Positions 9,525 through 16,433 of a stretch of 36,855 nt of DNA are shown piece by piece. A program made the translations under genes and the position numbers. The notes beneath the pieces are model-generated. The model was not told the DNA's origin. It was given only the letters and a program-made list of their open reading frames with translations, and made no database searches. The stretch covers positions 1 through 36,855 of the forward strand of contig JANQNP010000090.1 in NCBI GenBank assembly GCA_028279505.1, written 5' to 3'. Source of the stretch: Dehalococcoidia bacterium. GTDB taxonomy: Bacteria > Chloroflexota > Dehalococcoidia > UBA2979. Every line of letters begins with the position of its first letter. The first letter of the stretch is position 1.

Positions 9525-9749
9525 ATGGCTGCGATGTTCATCCGCGTTGATATCGCCGACTCGGTCCAGGACGACCCCGCGGTCTGCCAGCAGCTCGTCG
9601 AGGTCTGCCCCGTCGACATCTTCGAACTCGACGACGGCGGTCGGGTGCGGACGGTCGAGGACAACCTCGATGAGTGCACGCTCTGCGACCTGTGTATCGA
9701 CGCCACCCAGCCGGGGCAGATCGACGTGGTCAAGCTCTACCGGGAGTAG
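9525..9749 (+). CDS. Reduced single-cluster ferredoxin-like protein
   Basis: A 74-residue protein starting three bases after sucD. It aligns with two-cluster bacterial ferredoxins but most ligands of one cluster are gone. C51, C54 and C57 (ECTLCDLC) together with C28 (VEVCPVDIF) can hold one [4Fe-4S] cluster. In the first motif the first and third cysteines are Pro18 and Leu24, leaving C21 unpaired, and the fourth position of the second motif is Thr61. The fold and one cluster are therefore probably kept. An electron-transfer or structural role with the ligase is inferred only from operon position; a redox partner of an unlinked oxidoreductase is equally possible. Confidence 0.8.
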   Translation: MAAMFIRVDIADSVQDDPAVCQQLVEVCPVDIFELDDGGRVRTVEDNLDECTLCDLCIDATQPGQIDVVKLYRE

Positions 9750-9793
9750 CACGACCTCGAGCCTGGTGAGCCGGACCCGGCACTTCGATCCCG

Positions 9794-9811
9794 TTCGCCG
9801 CTCACGGCGAA
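9794..9811 (+). terminator. Possible terminator hairpin after the sucCD-ferredoxin operon
   Basis: A perfect 7-bp stem TTCGCCG / CGGCGAA with loop CTCA, 45 bases after the ferredoxin stop. No T-tract follows, so intrinsic termination is uncertain; it may instead mark the transcript end or be an operator. Confidence 0.4.
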
Positions 9812-9826
9812 ACATCCGTTAACACT

Positions 9827-9853
9827 TTGACAGCATCTGACGAGTCGTAAGTC
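9827..9853 (+). promoter_or_regulatory. Possible promoter of the secreted-repeat gene
   Basis: A perfect -35 hexamer TTGACA at 9827-9832. The best -10 candidates are TAAGTC at 9848-9853 (15-base spacer) or weaker matches further on, so only the -35 is convincing. A GGAGGGG ribosome site precedes ATG 9901. Confidence 0.3.
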
Positions 9854-9900
9854 ACTAGTCTTCCCGCCGTGCGCTCCCACCGCGCACTGGAGGGGACTGA

Positions 9901-10893
9901 ATGCAGACCAACAAGAGATGGCGCCTCGGCGCGGCCGGGGTCGTGGTGGCGCTCGCGCTGCTGGCGATTCCGAGCGCGCTGAGCGCCCAGACACCAGCAA
10001 CGATCGAGGTCGGCAACAACGCCGAGCTGGGCGACATCCTCGTCGCCGGGAGCAACGGGCTGACGTTGTACCTGTTCACGCCCGATGAGCCGGGCGTGAG
10101 CAACTGCAGCGGCGGCTGCGCCGTGGCCTGGCCACCGCTGACCGTCGCGGACGGCGAGACGCCGACCCTCGGCGCGGGCGTGAGCGGCGAGGTGTCGCTG
10201 ATCACTCGTGACGACGGCAGCCAGCAGGTCGCGTTGAACGGGCAGGCGCTCTACTTCTACCAGGACGACTCCGCCCCGGGAGACGCCAACGGGCAGGCCG
10301 TCAACGACGTCTGGTGGGTGCTGGACGCCGCCGGGAACCAGATCGGCGGGCCGACGCCCGAGCCGATCGACGCCACGCCGACGGTGCAGCTGGGCGGCAA
10401 CGCGACGCTCGGCGAGTTCCTGGTCGCCGGCAACGGGCTGACGCTCTACATCTTCACGCCGGATCAGCCGGGCGTGAGCAACTGCAACGGCGGATGCGCC
10501 GTCGCCTGGCCGCCGCTCACGGTCGCAGACGGCGAGGAGCTGATCGCCGGCGCAGGCGTGAACGGCGAGCTGTCGCTGATCGCCCGCGAGGACGGCTCGC
10601 AGCAGGTCGCGCTCGATGGCGCGGCGCTCTACTTCTACCAGGACGACGCGGCGCCTGGTGAGGCAAACGGTCAGGACGTCAACGACGTCTGGTTCGTGGT
10701 CGACGCCAACGGCGCGATCGTGAACACGCCGCCGGCGCCGGAGACGGCGCCCGCCGATCCGCCGGCCGCCGCACCCGCCGGAAACGCGGGCCTCGGTGGC
10801 GCGGACGGCACCTCGGGGGTGGCGATCGCGCTGCTCGCGGTCGCGGCGCTGGGCCTCACGCTCGGCGGTCGCCGGCTGGTGCGCGAGCGCTAG
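9901..10893 (+). CDS. Secreted protein with two COG4315-type repeats and C-terminal anchor
   Basis: A 330-residue exported protein: signal peptide about 1-29 (ending LSAQ), two tandem copies of the 'secreted repeat of unknown function' (PF03640-like, about 35-145 and 157-262), a Pro/Ala-rich linker, and a C-terminal hydrophobic helix followed by RRLVRER, typical of a wall or membrane anchor. Each repeat has the core LTLYLFTPDEPGVSNC / LTLYIFTPDQPGVSNC, then GGCAVAWPPLTVADGE and ALYFYQDD. The paired cysteines in each repeat (SNC.GGC) probably form a disulfide. The family has no settled function. It is monocistronic: a strong terminator follows at 10920. Confidence 0.85.
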   Translation: MQTNKRWRLGAAGVVVALALLAIPSALSAQTPATIEVGNNAELGDILVAGSNGLTLYLFTPDEPGVSNCSGGCAVAWPPLTVADGETPTLGAGVSGEVSLITRDDGSQQVALNGQALYFYQDDSAPGDANGQAVNDVWWVLDAAGNQIGGPTPEPIDATPTVQLGGNATLGEFLVAGNGLTLYIFTPDQPGVSNCNGGCAVAWPPLTVADGEELIAGAGVNGELSLIAREDGSQQVALDGAALYFYQDDAAPGEANGQDVNDVWFVVDANGAIVNTPPAPETAPADPPAAAPAGNAGLGGADGTSGVAIALLAVAALGLTLGGRRLVRER

Positions 10894-10919
10894 CTTCGAG
10901 GGGACTCGATACGGACGAA

Positions 10920-10946
10920 GGCCCCGCGATCCGGGATCGCGGGGCC
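10920..10946 (+). terminator. Rho-independent terminator
   Basis: An 11-bp GC-rich stem (GGCCCCGCGAT / ATCGCGGGGCC) with a 5-base loop CCGGG, followed closely by GTCGTTTG. It lies 27 bases after the secreted-repeat gene and insulates it from the ferredoxin gene. Confidence 0.8.
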
Positions 10947-10983
10947 GTCGTTTGTGCCCACTGTTCAAGCACGTGAGCCGTTA

Positions 10984-11012
10984 TTGCTGGTGGTTTCGGC
11001 CGATGGTACCTT
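10984..11012 (+). promoter_or_regulatory. Weak candidate promoter of the four-cluster ferredoxin gene
   Basis: TTGCTG (10984-10989) and TACCTT (11007-11012) with a 17-base spacer, 33 bases before the GTG start. Both hexamers are poor matches. It is supported mainly by position just after a terminator and in a locally AT-richer stretch. Confidence 0.3.
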
Positions 11013-11045
11013 CAGTCACAAATCGACCACGAAAGGCTTTCCTCC

Positions 11046-11552
11046 GTGGCCTACAGCATCATTGAGACTTGCATCGGCTGCACGGCGTGCACCAAGAAGT
11101 GCCCCGTGGAGGCCATTACCGGCATCCGGAACGAGCTTCACGTCATCGACGAGGAGCTGTGCATCGACTGCGGCGCTTGCGGCGCCGTCTGCCCGCCCGA
11201 GGCGATCCTCGACGAGGTCGGCGACATCGCGCGGACGTTCCCGCGACGGGAGCTCCCGCTGGCGAAGGTGGCCGAGCAGAACTGCATCGGCTCGGGCTGC
11301 GAGCTGTGCATCAACATCTGCCCGTTCGACGCGCTCTCGCTGTCGGACGCGCCGAACTCGCACGACTTCTACGGCATGGCCGTCGTCGACGACAAGAAGT
11401 GCGTCGGCTGTCGGCTCTGCGAGCAGGCGTGTGGCTGGAACGCGATCTACATCGACCCGCCGCGCGAGCTGCTCAAGAAGGACATGTACCCGATCGAGAT
11501 CCTGACCCCCAAGAAGGGGAAGGGGCTCAAGCGGGCGACCGCGAACGCCTAG
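11046..11552 (+). CDS. Four-cluster [4Fe-4S] ferredoxin-type protein
   Basis: A 168-residue soluble polyferredoxin with four cysteine motifs: C9/12/15/19, C39/42/45/49, C80/85/88/92 and C119/122/125/129. The first, second and fourth are regular CxxCxxCxxxC; the third has a two-residue insertion (CIGSGCELC). Spacing suggests two two-cluster ferredoxin halves joined by a 30-residue linker. The rest is short, with a Lys-rich tail (KKGKGLKR). Such proteins serve as electron wires for oxidoreductases. No partner enzyme is adjacent, as it sits alone between two terminators. Start GTG 11046 has AAAGG nine bases upstream. Confidence 0.85.
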   Translation: MAYSIIETCIGCTACTKKCPVEAITGIRNELHVIDEELCIDCGACGAVCPPEAILDEVGDIARTFPRRELPLAKVAEQNCIGSGCELCINICPFDALSLSDAPNSHDFYGMAVVDDKKCVGCRLCEQACGWNAIYIDPPRELLKKDMYPIEILTPKKGKGLKRATANA

Positions 11553-11591
11553 CCGTCGCACCGGCCGCGCGAGCGGCCACGACCGCGCACT

Positions 11592-11613
11592 CGACCCCGC
11601 TCACGCGGGGTCG
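11592..11613 (+). terminator. Probable terminator after the four-cluster ferredoxin
   Basis: A perfect 9-bp stem (CGACCCCGC / GCGGGGTCG) with loop TCAC, followed by TTCCGTCT, 39 bases after the ferredoxin stop and 29 bases before the dUTPase start. Confidence 0.65.
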
Positions 11614-11642
11614 TTCCGTCTCCCCGGAACGGACCAGCGACC

Positions 11643-12098
11643 GTGACCGTCGACACGATGAACTCGATCGAGCTGCGCTGGCGGCGTCTGCGCCCGAACG
11701 CGCAGCTTCCGGCACGCCAGACCGAGCTGGCCTCAGGCTATGACTTGCACGCCTGCCTCGAGGAGGCGCCGCTCGTCCTCGGCACGATGCCCACGCGCGT
11801 GCCGACCGGCATCGCGATCGCCGCGCCGCCCGGCAGCGACGTGCAGGTCCGCCCTCGGTCGGGTCTGTTCGCCCGAGGGGTGATCGGCACGATCGGCACG
11901 CTGGACGCGGACTACCGCGGCGAGATCTACGTGACGCTGTACTGCCTCCCTGACCTCGGAAGCTTCGAGATCAACGACGGCGACCGGATCGGCCAGCTGA
12001 TCGTCAGCCAGCTCGTCGACGCGCACTGGGTCGAGACGGACGACCTCGGCGAGACGGCCCGCGGCGCGGGCGGACACGGGTCGACCGGCCTCGCCTAG
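11643..12098 (+). CDS. dut: Trimeric dUTPase
   Basis: A 151-residue deoxyuridine 5'-triphosphate nucleotidohydrolase, converting dUTP to dUMP and pyrophosphate. All five family motifs are in order: ASGYDLHA (30-37), RPRSGL (70-75), GTLDADYRGEI (85-95, catalytic Asp in the DADYRG core), GDRIGQLIV (113-121) and RGAGGHGSTG (140-149). In motif V the uracil-stacking Phe is His145, as I recall for the mycobacterial enzyme. Length is normal. Start GTG 11643 is used; ATG 11658 in the same frame would also give an intact enzyme. A terminator precedes it, so it probably has its own promoter. Confidence 0.93.
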   Translation: MTVDTMNSIELRWRRLRPNAQLPARQTELASGYDLHACLEEAPLVLGTMPTRVPTGIAIAAPPGSDVQVRPRSGLFARGVIGTIGTLDADYRGEIYVTLYCLPDLGSFEINDGDRIGQLIVSQLVDAHWVETDDLGETARGAGGHGSTGLA

Positions 12099-12239
12099 GC
12101 GTCACACGAGCCGGGATTGCGCTCAGGTCACATTCCCGTCTCAGTTCGCCAACGAGCGTGCAGGATCGCGTGCGCGGCGTAGGGTTGACCCCGTTCGCCG
12201 CCGGGTGTTCCGTGGCCGGGCAGCGGCCGAGGATCACGC

Positions 12240-12683
12240 ATGCGCGAGCACTTCGAACTGCGCCACTCGAGGATCACCCGCGTCTTCGCCGTCGCCGCGC
12301 CGACGCTCGAGTTCCTGTTGTTCGGGTCGCTGATCGCCTACGGACACATGCCGCCCGAGTCCGCGGCGGCGATCGCCGCCGTGCTGATGGCGGCGTCGAT
12401 GGTGCACGCCTGGTTCGTGCTCGGCTCACGCTACGAGGTCAGCGACACCGCGCTGAGCGTCGTCCACGGTCCGTGGCACCGGCGGATCCCGCTCGGCGAC
12501 GTGCTGGCGGCGCGTCCACTGCGCACGCTCGACCGCGGTCCGGTGGTGCAGCTCCGCCTCGCCTACGGCCGGCGGCTGCTGCTCACACCCCTCGACCGCT
12601 CGTCGTTCCTCGACAGTCTCGAGGCGCACGCGCCGCACCTCGAAGTGCACGCAATCGAGGCGGCGACGCGCTCCGTCGGATAG
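12240..12683 (+). CDS. Small membrane protein with PH-like (bPH2-type) domain
   Basis: A 147-residue protein with two membrane helices (about 15-37 and 43-62), then a domain of short beta strands (YEVSDTALSVVHGP, RIPLGDVLAARP, VVQLRLAYGRRLLLTP) and a final helix (SFLDSLEAHAP). This matches bacterial PH-domain membrane proteins of the YdbT/bPH2 kind. Function of these is mostly unknown. Start ATG 12240 has GAGGA upstream. The 141 bases between dut and this gene show no clear signal. A strong terminator follows. Confidence 0.7.
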   Translation: MREHFELRHSRITRVFAVAAPTLEFLLFGSLIAYGHMPPESAAAIAAVLMAASMVHAWFVLGSRYEVSDTALSVVHGPWHRRIPLGDVLAARPLRTLDRGPVVQLRLAYGRRLLLTPLDRSSFLDSLEAHAPHLEVHAIEAATRSVG

Positions 12684-12747
12684 GCTCCCGCCCGGCCGGA
12701 TCGCCCCCGGACGCTGGGCTCTACGCACCCGAGAACACGAGAAAAGC

Positions 12748-12773
12748 GAGAGCGGGCCTTGCGGCCCGCTCTC
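12748..12773 (+). terminator. Bidirectional terminator between convergent genes
   Basis: A perfect 11-bp stem (GAGAGCGGGCC / GGCCCGCTCTC) with loop TTGC. On the plus strand TTCC follows; on the minus strand GCTTTTCTC follows. It can serve both the PH-like gene and the convergent aquaporin gene. Confidence 0.85.
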
Positions 12774-12852
12774 TTCCATCATCTGCCGTGCGGCGGGGGT
12801 ATTTATCGGCAAGATGGTGGCATGGCTGCTGCGGCCTCCTGGGCCGCCGGAA

Positions 12853-13545
12853 TCACGCGGCTGCCGCCGCCTGCATGTCGTCGTCCGCGAAGACGTAGTG
12901 GTAGAGGAGGGCCGCCGCGACTGCCCCGATGATCGGGCCGATCCAGTACACGAGGTGATCGTCCCAGGTGGAGTCCATCAACGCCGGCCCAAACGCACGC
13001 GCCGGGTTCACCGCGGCGCCGGTGAACCGACCGGCGGCGAGGATGTCCATCGTCAGCACGAGGCCGACCCCGAAACCTCCGACGCTCGGCCCTCGTTTAT
13101 CGAGGAGGGTGCCGAACACCGCGAGCATCAGGAAGGCGGTCAGAATGCCCTCGATTCCGACGCCCTGCGCAAAGGTGACGCCCCCGCCGAGCAGCGGCGT
13201 ACCGAGGTTGACGTTGTCGCGGAGGTTCTCCGGGAACAGGGCGACCAGCGCCAGCGCGGCCAGCACGGCGCCGATCAGCTGCGCGACGATGTAGGCCACG
13301 GTGTTGAGCGTGTCCAGCCGTCGCGTGACCCACAGTCCGAGCGTCAGCGCCGGGTTGAACAGGGCCCCGGAGACGTGGTTGAGCGTTGAGACGAGCAGCG
13401 CCATCGCCAGCCCGAACGCGAGCGCGACGGCGACGATGTCCTGGCCAGATGCGACGATGGAGCCAGCACCGATGAAGATCAGCGCGAACGTGCCCACGAT
13501 CTCTGCAACGAGTTTGCGAGGATCGACGGCAACTGCGTCCGACAT
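12853..13545 (-). CDS. Aquaporin / MIP-family channel
   Basis: A 230-residue six-helix channel with both NPA boxes: SGALFNPALTLG and GAAVNPARAFGP. Aligning by eye to E. coli AqpZ, the selectivity filter is Phe (helix 2), Ile (helix 5), Ala and Arg. The usual water-channel His at helix 5 is thus Ile, which is more like plant TIP-type channels that also pass urea, ammonia or H2O2; it is not the GlpF pattern. Start ATG 13545 has a GAGGT-like site upstream (GAGGTAAGCAG). It is transcribed from a good promoter at 13598-13627 and ends at a bidirectional terminator, so it is monocistronic. Confidence 0.92.
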   Translation of the reverse strand: MSDAVAVDPRKLVAEIVGTFALIFIGAGSIVASGQDIVAVALAFGLAMALLVSTLNHVSGALFNPALTLGLWVTRRLDTLNTVAYIVAQLIGAVLAALALVALFPENLRDNVNLGTPLLGGGVTFAQGVGIEGILTAFLMLAVFGTLLDKRGPSVGGFGVGLVLTMDILAAGRFTGAAVNPARAFGPALMDSTWDDHLVYWIGPIIGAVAAALLYHYVFADDDMQAAAAA

Positions 13546-13562
13546 CTGCTTACCTCGTCAAT

Positions 13563-13591
13563 GCAGCGGCACCACCTATCGGTCCCGCTGC
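13563..13591 (-). promoter_or_regulatory. Hairpin at the 5' end of the aquaporin mRNA
   Basis: On the minus strand GCAGCGG (13591-13585) pairs with CCGCTGC (13569-13563), a perfect 7-bp stem with a 15-base loop. It would begin close to the predicted transcription start. It may stabilise the mRNA, act as an operator, or be incidental. Confidence 0.35.
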
Positions 13592-13597
13592 GGTGGC

Positions 13598-13627
13598 AAT
13601 ACAATCACCCTTCGGCTAAAAAGTCAA
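13598..13627 (-). promoter_or_regulatory. Sigma-70-type promoter of the aquaporin gene
   Basis: On the minus strand, -35 TTGACT (13627-13622) and -10 TGTATT (13603-13598), 18-base spacer; five and four of six consensus bases. The transcription start would fall near 13591, giving a leader of about 45 bases. The stretch is clearly AT-richer than its surroundings. Confidence 0.55.
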
Positions 13628-13632
13628 CACGC

Positions 13633-14916
13633 ATGCTCAATTCTTTGACCTACTTATCCACACGACATTTGCTCGCCTTGATCACGGTGATCACCGCGAT
13701 CTTGGTCGCCGCCTGTGGGGGCGGTGACCCGGACGTGCGGATCCGTCCGGTCGCCGGCGCCGGTGACGGGACGCCCGATCCCGCCGGCACGGCGGACCCG
13801 AACACGACGGCCGAGCCGACGGTCGACGACCAGCCGGTCGAGCTCCCCTTCGCGCCCGCCAACCGCGTCAGCGGCGGCCTGCTCGTCGCGGAGTACCTCG
13901 CCGGCGGGCTCGGCGACATCGAGGGCTGCCTCCCCGAGCTGGTACGCGACTGGGAGCTGGAGCCGGTCGCCGGGCTACGCTGCGCATCGGCCGACATCGA
14001 CGCGGACGGCCGCGACGAGCTGGTCTACGCGGTGAGCGTGCCGGGCGATCCGGCGCCACCCGGCGACGTCTGGTTCTTCGACGACGCTGAGTCCGGCTAC
14101 CGACTCTTCACCTCGGCGCGCGTGCTGGCGAACGAGGTGCTGGCCGGCGTCAACATCGAGGCGGTCGTCGACCTCACCGGCGACGGCTCGCCCGAGGCAG
14201 TGATCTCGAACCAGACATGCGACGGCGAGCGCTGCTCGGTCGGCTTCGTGATCGCCAGCGCGCACCGCGGCTTCGCCGTCGAGGACCTGGCACCCTCGGA
14301 TCTCGTCGCCAGTTCGACGGAGGGCCTCGCCTTCGAGGACGGCAGCGATGATCAGCTCGCGGACCTGCTGGTGCGCCGCGACGCGGACAGCGAGGACCCG
14401 GCGGCCGGTCCGCAGCGCGCCTCGACGCTCGTCGCGTCGTGGTCGGGCCTGCGCTTCCGCGTCGACGACGAGCCGGACTCGCCGGAGTTCCTGATCCACC
14501 TCGTGGAGGACGCCGACGAGGCCTACCGCTCGGGCGACCTCGAGGCGGCCACCGATCTCTACCTGCAGGCGGCGGCGGACATCTCGCTGCGGGACTGGAA
14601 GGCGGAGCAGGGGCAGCGTGCGGGCCGGTTTGAGCTGCAGCCGTACTCGCTCTTCCGGGCGGCGCTCGCCGCGCAGCGCCAGGGCGATCCGGCCACGGCG
14701 ATGCAGCTCCTCGAGCGCGCTTTCAACGACCACACCAACTCGCTGCACGGGCAGGCCGCCGGGATCTACGTGCAGGCGCTGAAGGACGGCAACGCGGCCA
14801 GCACCGCATGCACAGCGAGCGAGTCGTACCTCAAGACGCTGGTCAGCTTCTACGAGGAGGCGTGGGACTACGGGTTCGCGAACCCCGGCCACGAGATCGA
14901 GACGCTCTGCCGCTAG
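13633..14916 (+). CDS. Lipoprotein with calcium-type loops and a helical repeat C-terminus
   Basis: A 427-residue exported lipoprotein. Signal peptide about 1-27 with lipobox VAAC and a GGG tether, then a Thr/Pro/Asp-rich linker to about 75. The central domain has two FG-GAP/VCBS-like loops, DIDADGRDE and DLTGDGSPE, which resemble Ca2+-binding DxDxDG sites. Four or more cysteines in the central domain probably form disulfides (TCDGERC). The C-terminal 140 residues are helical and TPR-like (AYRSGDLEAATDLYLQAA, AALAAQRQGDPATAMQLLE). Role unknown. ATG 13633 was chosen because it starts the signal peptide; an upstream in-frame ATG at 13561 adds a non-signal stretch. Its stop shares CTAG with the convergent MFS gene. 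Confidence 0.75.
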   Translation: MLNSLTYLSTRHLLALITVITAILVAACGGGDPDVRIRPVAGAGDGTPDPAGTADPNTTAEPTVDDQPVELPFAPANRVSGGLLVAEYLAGGLGDIEGCLPELVRDWELEPVAGLRCASADIDADGRDELVYAVSVPGDPAPPGDVWFFDDAESGYRLFTSARVLANEVLAGVNIEAVVDLTGDGSPEAVISNQTCDGERCSVGFVIASAHRGFAVEDLAPSDLVASSTEGLAFEDGSDDQLADLLVRRDADSEDPAAGPQRASTLVASWSGLRFRVDDEPDSPEFLIHLVEDADEAYRSGDLEAATDLYLQAAADISLRDWKAEQGQRAGRFELQPYSLFRAALAAQRQGDPATAMQLLERAFNDHTNSLHGQAAGIYVQALKDGNAASTACTASESYLKTLVSFYEEAWDYGFANPGHEIETLCR

Positions 14917-16142
14917 CCGCCTCGGACGGCTGCGAACGGGCGCCGGGGCACCGGCGCGAAGAACAGCAACGCGGCGGCCGCGAGCAGGCAGCCGGTGAAG
15001 ACGAGGAACGGCAGGTCGTACGAGCCAACCTCGTCGACCCACAGCCCGGTGAGGAACGGCCCGGCGGCGTTCAGCACCATCTGCACCGGCTGAAACGAGC
15101 CGCGGATCAGCCCGAGCGAGGTGCGGCCGAAGTAGTCGGCGTAGATCGCCTGGTTCATCGCGACCGTGGAGCCGAAGAAGACCCCGTAGACGACGGCGTA
15201 GAGCAGCGCCAGCGGGTAACTATCGGTCTGCAGTAGTAGCAGCGGTCCGACCGCCATCCCGACCAACGACACCACCATCGTCCACCGTGCGGTCACCCGC
15301 GTCGCGAAGAAGCCGCCGGCGAGCCCGCCGGCGGCGCCGACGATCGAGAACACCGTCACGATCGAAGCGGCCGCCGTGCCCTCGAGGCCCTGATCGACGA
15401 GGTAGGGGATCTGGTGGAAGTTGATCGAGCCGCCGGTCAGCATCAGCAGCCCGATCGCGAGGCCCATGAACCAATACGCGCGGGTTCGCACGGCCTCGCG
15501 AAGAGTGAAGTCCTCCTCGGCGTCGCCAGCCGGCGGGTCGCCCTCGGTCGGCGCCGCCGGCACCGGATCGCCGTCGGGCCGCAGCCCGAGGTCCTCCGGC
15601 CGCCGGCGGATGAAGAGCGCGGGCGGCACCACCCCGAAGACGAGGGCGACCGCACCGAGGGCCAGCCACCCCGCTCGCCAGTCGCCCGCCAGCGAGATCA
15701 CGACCGCCGCGTAGACCGGTAGCGTCGCCATGCCGATGCGCTGCGAGACGGCGACGACGCCGATCACCATCGGCCGCTTACGAATGAACCAGTTGGAAAC
15801 GGCGACGAAGCCGACGTTGCTGACCGCGCTCATCGAGAGCCCTCGGCCGATCGCGTAGAAGAGGTAGAGCTGCCAGAGCGCCTGCAGCCCGGACAGCGCT
15901 CCGAGGGCGACCGCCATCGTGAGCCCGGCGGCGGCGATCACCCAGCGCCCCCCGAAGCGGTCGACCACCCAGCCCATCGGCGGCGAGAGCACCGCCGCGG
16001 CGAGGCTCCCGATCGTGATCGCCGCGGCGATCGAGGCGCGCGACCAGTCGAACTCCTGCTCCAGCTCCGAAGCGAAGACGCCCAGGATCGGGTTGAAGAA
16101 GACAACGGCCGTGAAGTTGGTCAGGCAGACGGTCGCCAGCAC
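14913..16142 (-). CDS. MFS transporter (monocarboxylate-like); true start probably upstream
   Basis: At least 409 residues with twelve hydrophobic segments and the MFS signature GWVVDRFGGRW between helices 2 and 3. The central loop is long and acidic (RRRPEDLGLRPDGD to GDAEEDFTLREA), as in OxlT/monocarboxylate-type MFS proteins; substrate unknown. GTG 16142 is the first ordinary start codon, but it falls inside helix 1. The frame is open to 16337 and reads RSRWFYGWTV just upstream, the usual lead-in to helix 1 in this group, preceded by an acidic region. No ATG, GTG or TTG exists in that stretch, so either an unusual start (CTG 16301 is the only near-cognate of that kind) or a sequence error near the start is likely. 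Confidence 0.85.
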   Translation of the reverse strand: MLATVCLTNFTAVVFFNPILGVFASELEQEFDWSRASIAAAITIGSLAAAVLSPPMGWVVDRFGGRWVIAAAGLTMAVALGALSGLQALWQLYLFYAIGRGLSMSAVSNVGFVAVSNWFIRKRPMVIGVVAVSQRIGMATLPVYAAVVISLAGDWRAGWLALGAVALVFGVVPPALFIRRRPEDLGLRPDGDPVPAAPTEGDPPAGDAEEDFTLREAVRTRAYWFMGLAIGLLMLTGGSINFHQIPYLVDQGLEGTAAASIVTVFSIVGAAGGLAGGFFATRVTARWTMVVSLVGMAVGPLLLLQTDSYPLALLYAVVYGVFFGSTVAMNQAIYADYFGRTSLGLIRGSFQPVQMVLNAAGPFLTGLWVDEVGSYDLPFLVFTGCLLAAAALLFFAPVPRRPFAAVRGG

Positions 16143-16366
16143 CGTCCACCCGTAGAACCAGCGTGACCGTCGAGGACCGCGCCCGCCCGCGGTGGGAAGA
16201 TCGCTGGCACCCCGCGACGGCGGCGGCGCGGCCGTGCCTGCCGCGATCTCGTCGACCTCGAGGTCGCGATCGGAGGACGGCGACGGTGGTCGGGTGGCCA
16301 GGGGTGCTCCCGGATCGCGCGGTCGGTGGCGACGTCACCGTCGTGGGGCGCCGAGTCTACGGTGTG

Positions 16367-16396
16367 TTGACCGCTGCCCCAACCGCCACCTACCGT
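16367..16396 (+). promoter_or_regulatory. Candidate promoter of the Pro-rich membrane protein gene
   Basis: TTGACC (16367-16372) and TACCGT (16391-16396) with an 18-base spacer, 37 bases before ATG 16434. The -35 is good and the -10 weak. The 291 bases from 16143 to 16433 hold this and the probable N-terminal extension of the MFS gene on the other strand, nothing else I recognise. Confidence 0.4.
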
Positions 16397-16433
16397 CGGT
16401 ACGCCTCGCACCCCGCACTTCGAGGACGCCAGC

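Noticed and set aside
9770..9781. GCCGG-AC-CCGGC inverted repeat after the ferredoxin as a terminator.
   Set aside because: A two-base loop is too short and the usable stem too small. The hairpin at 9794-9811 is a better candidate.
8295..9815. A 506-codon minus-strand open frame across sucC, sucD and the ferredoxin.
   Set aside because: It spans three plus-strand genes with convincing family motifs, so it is a compositional shadow.
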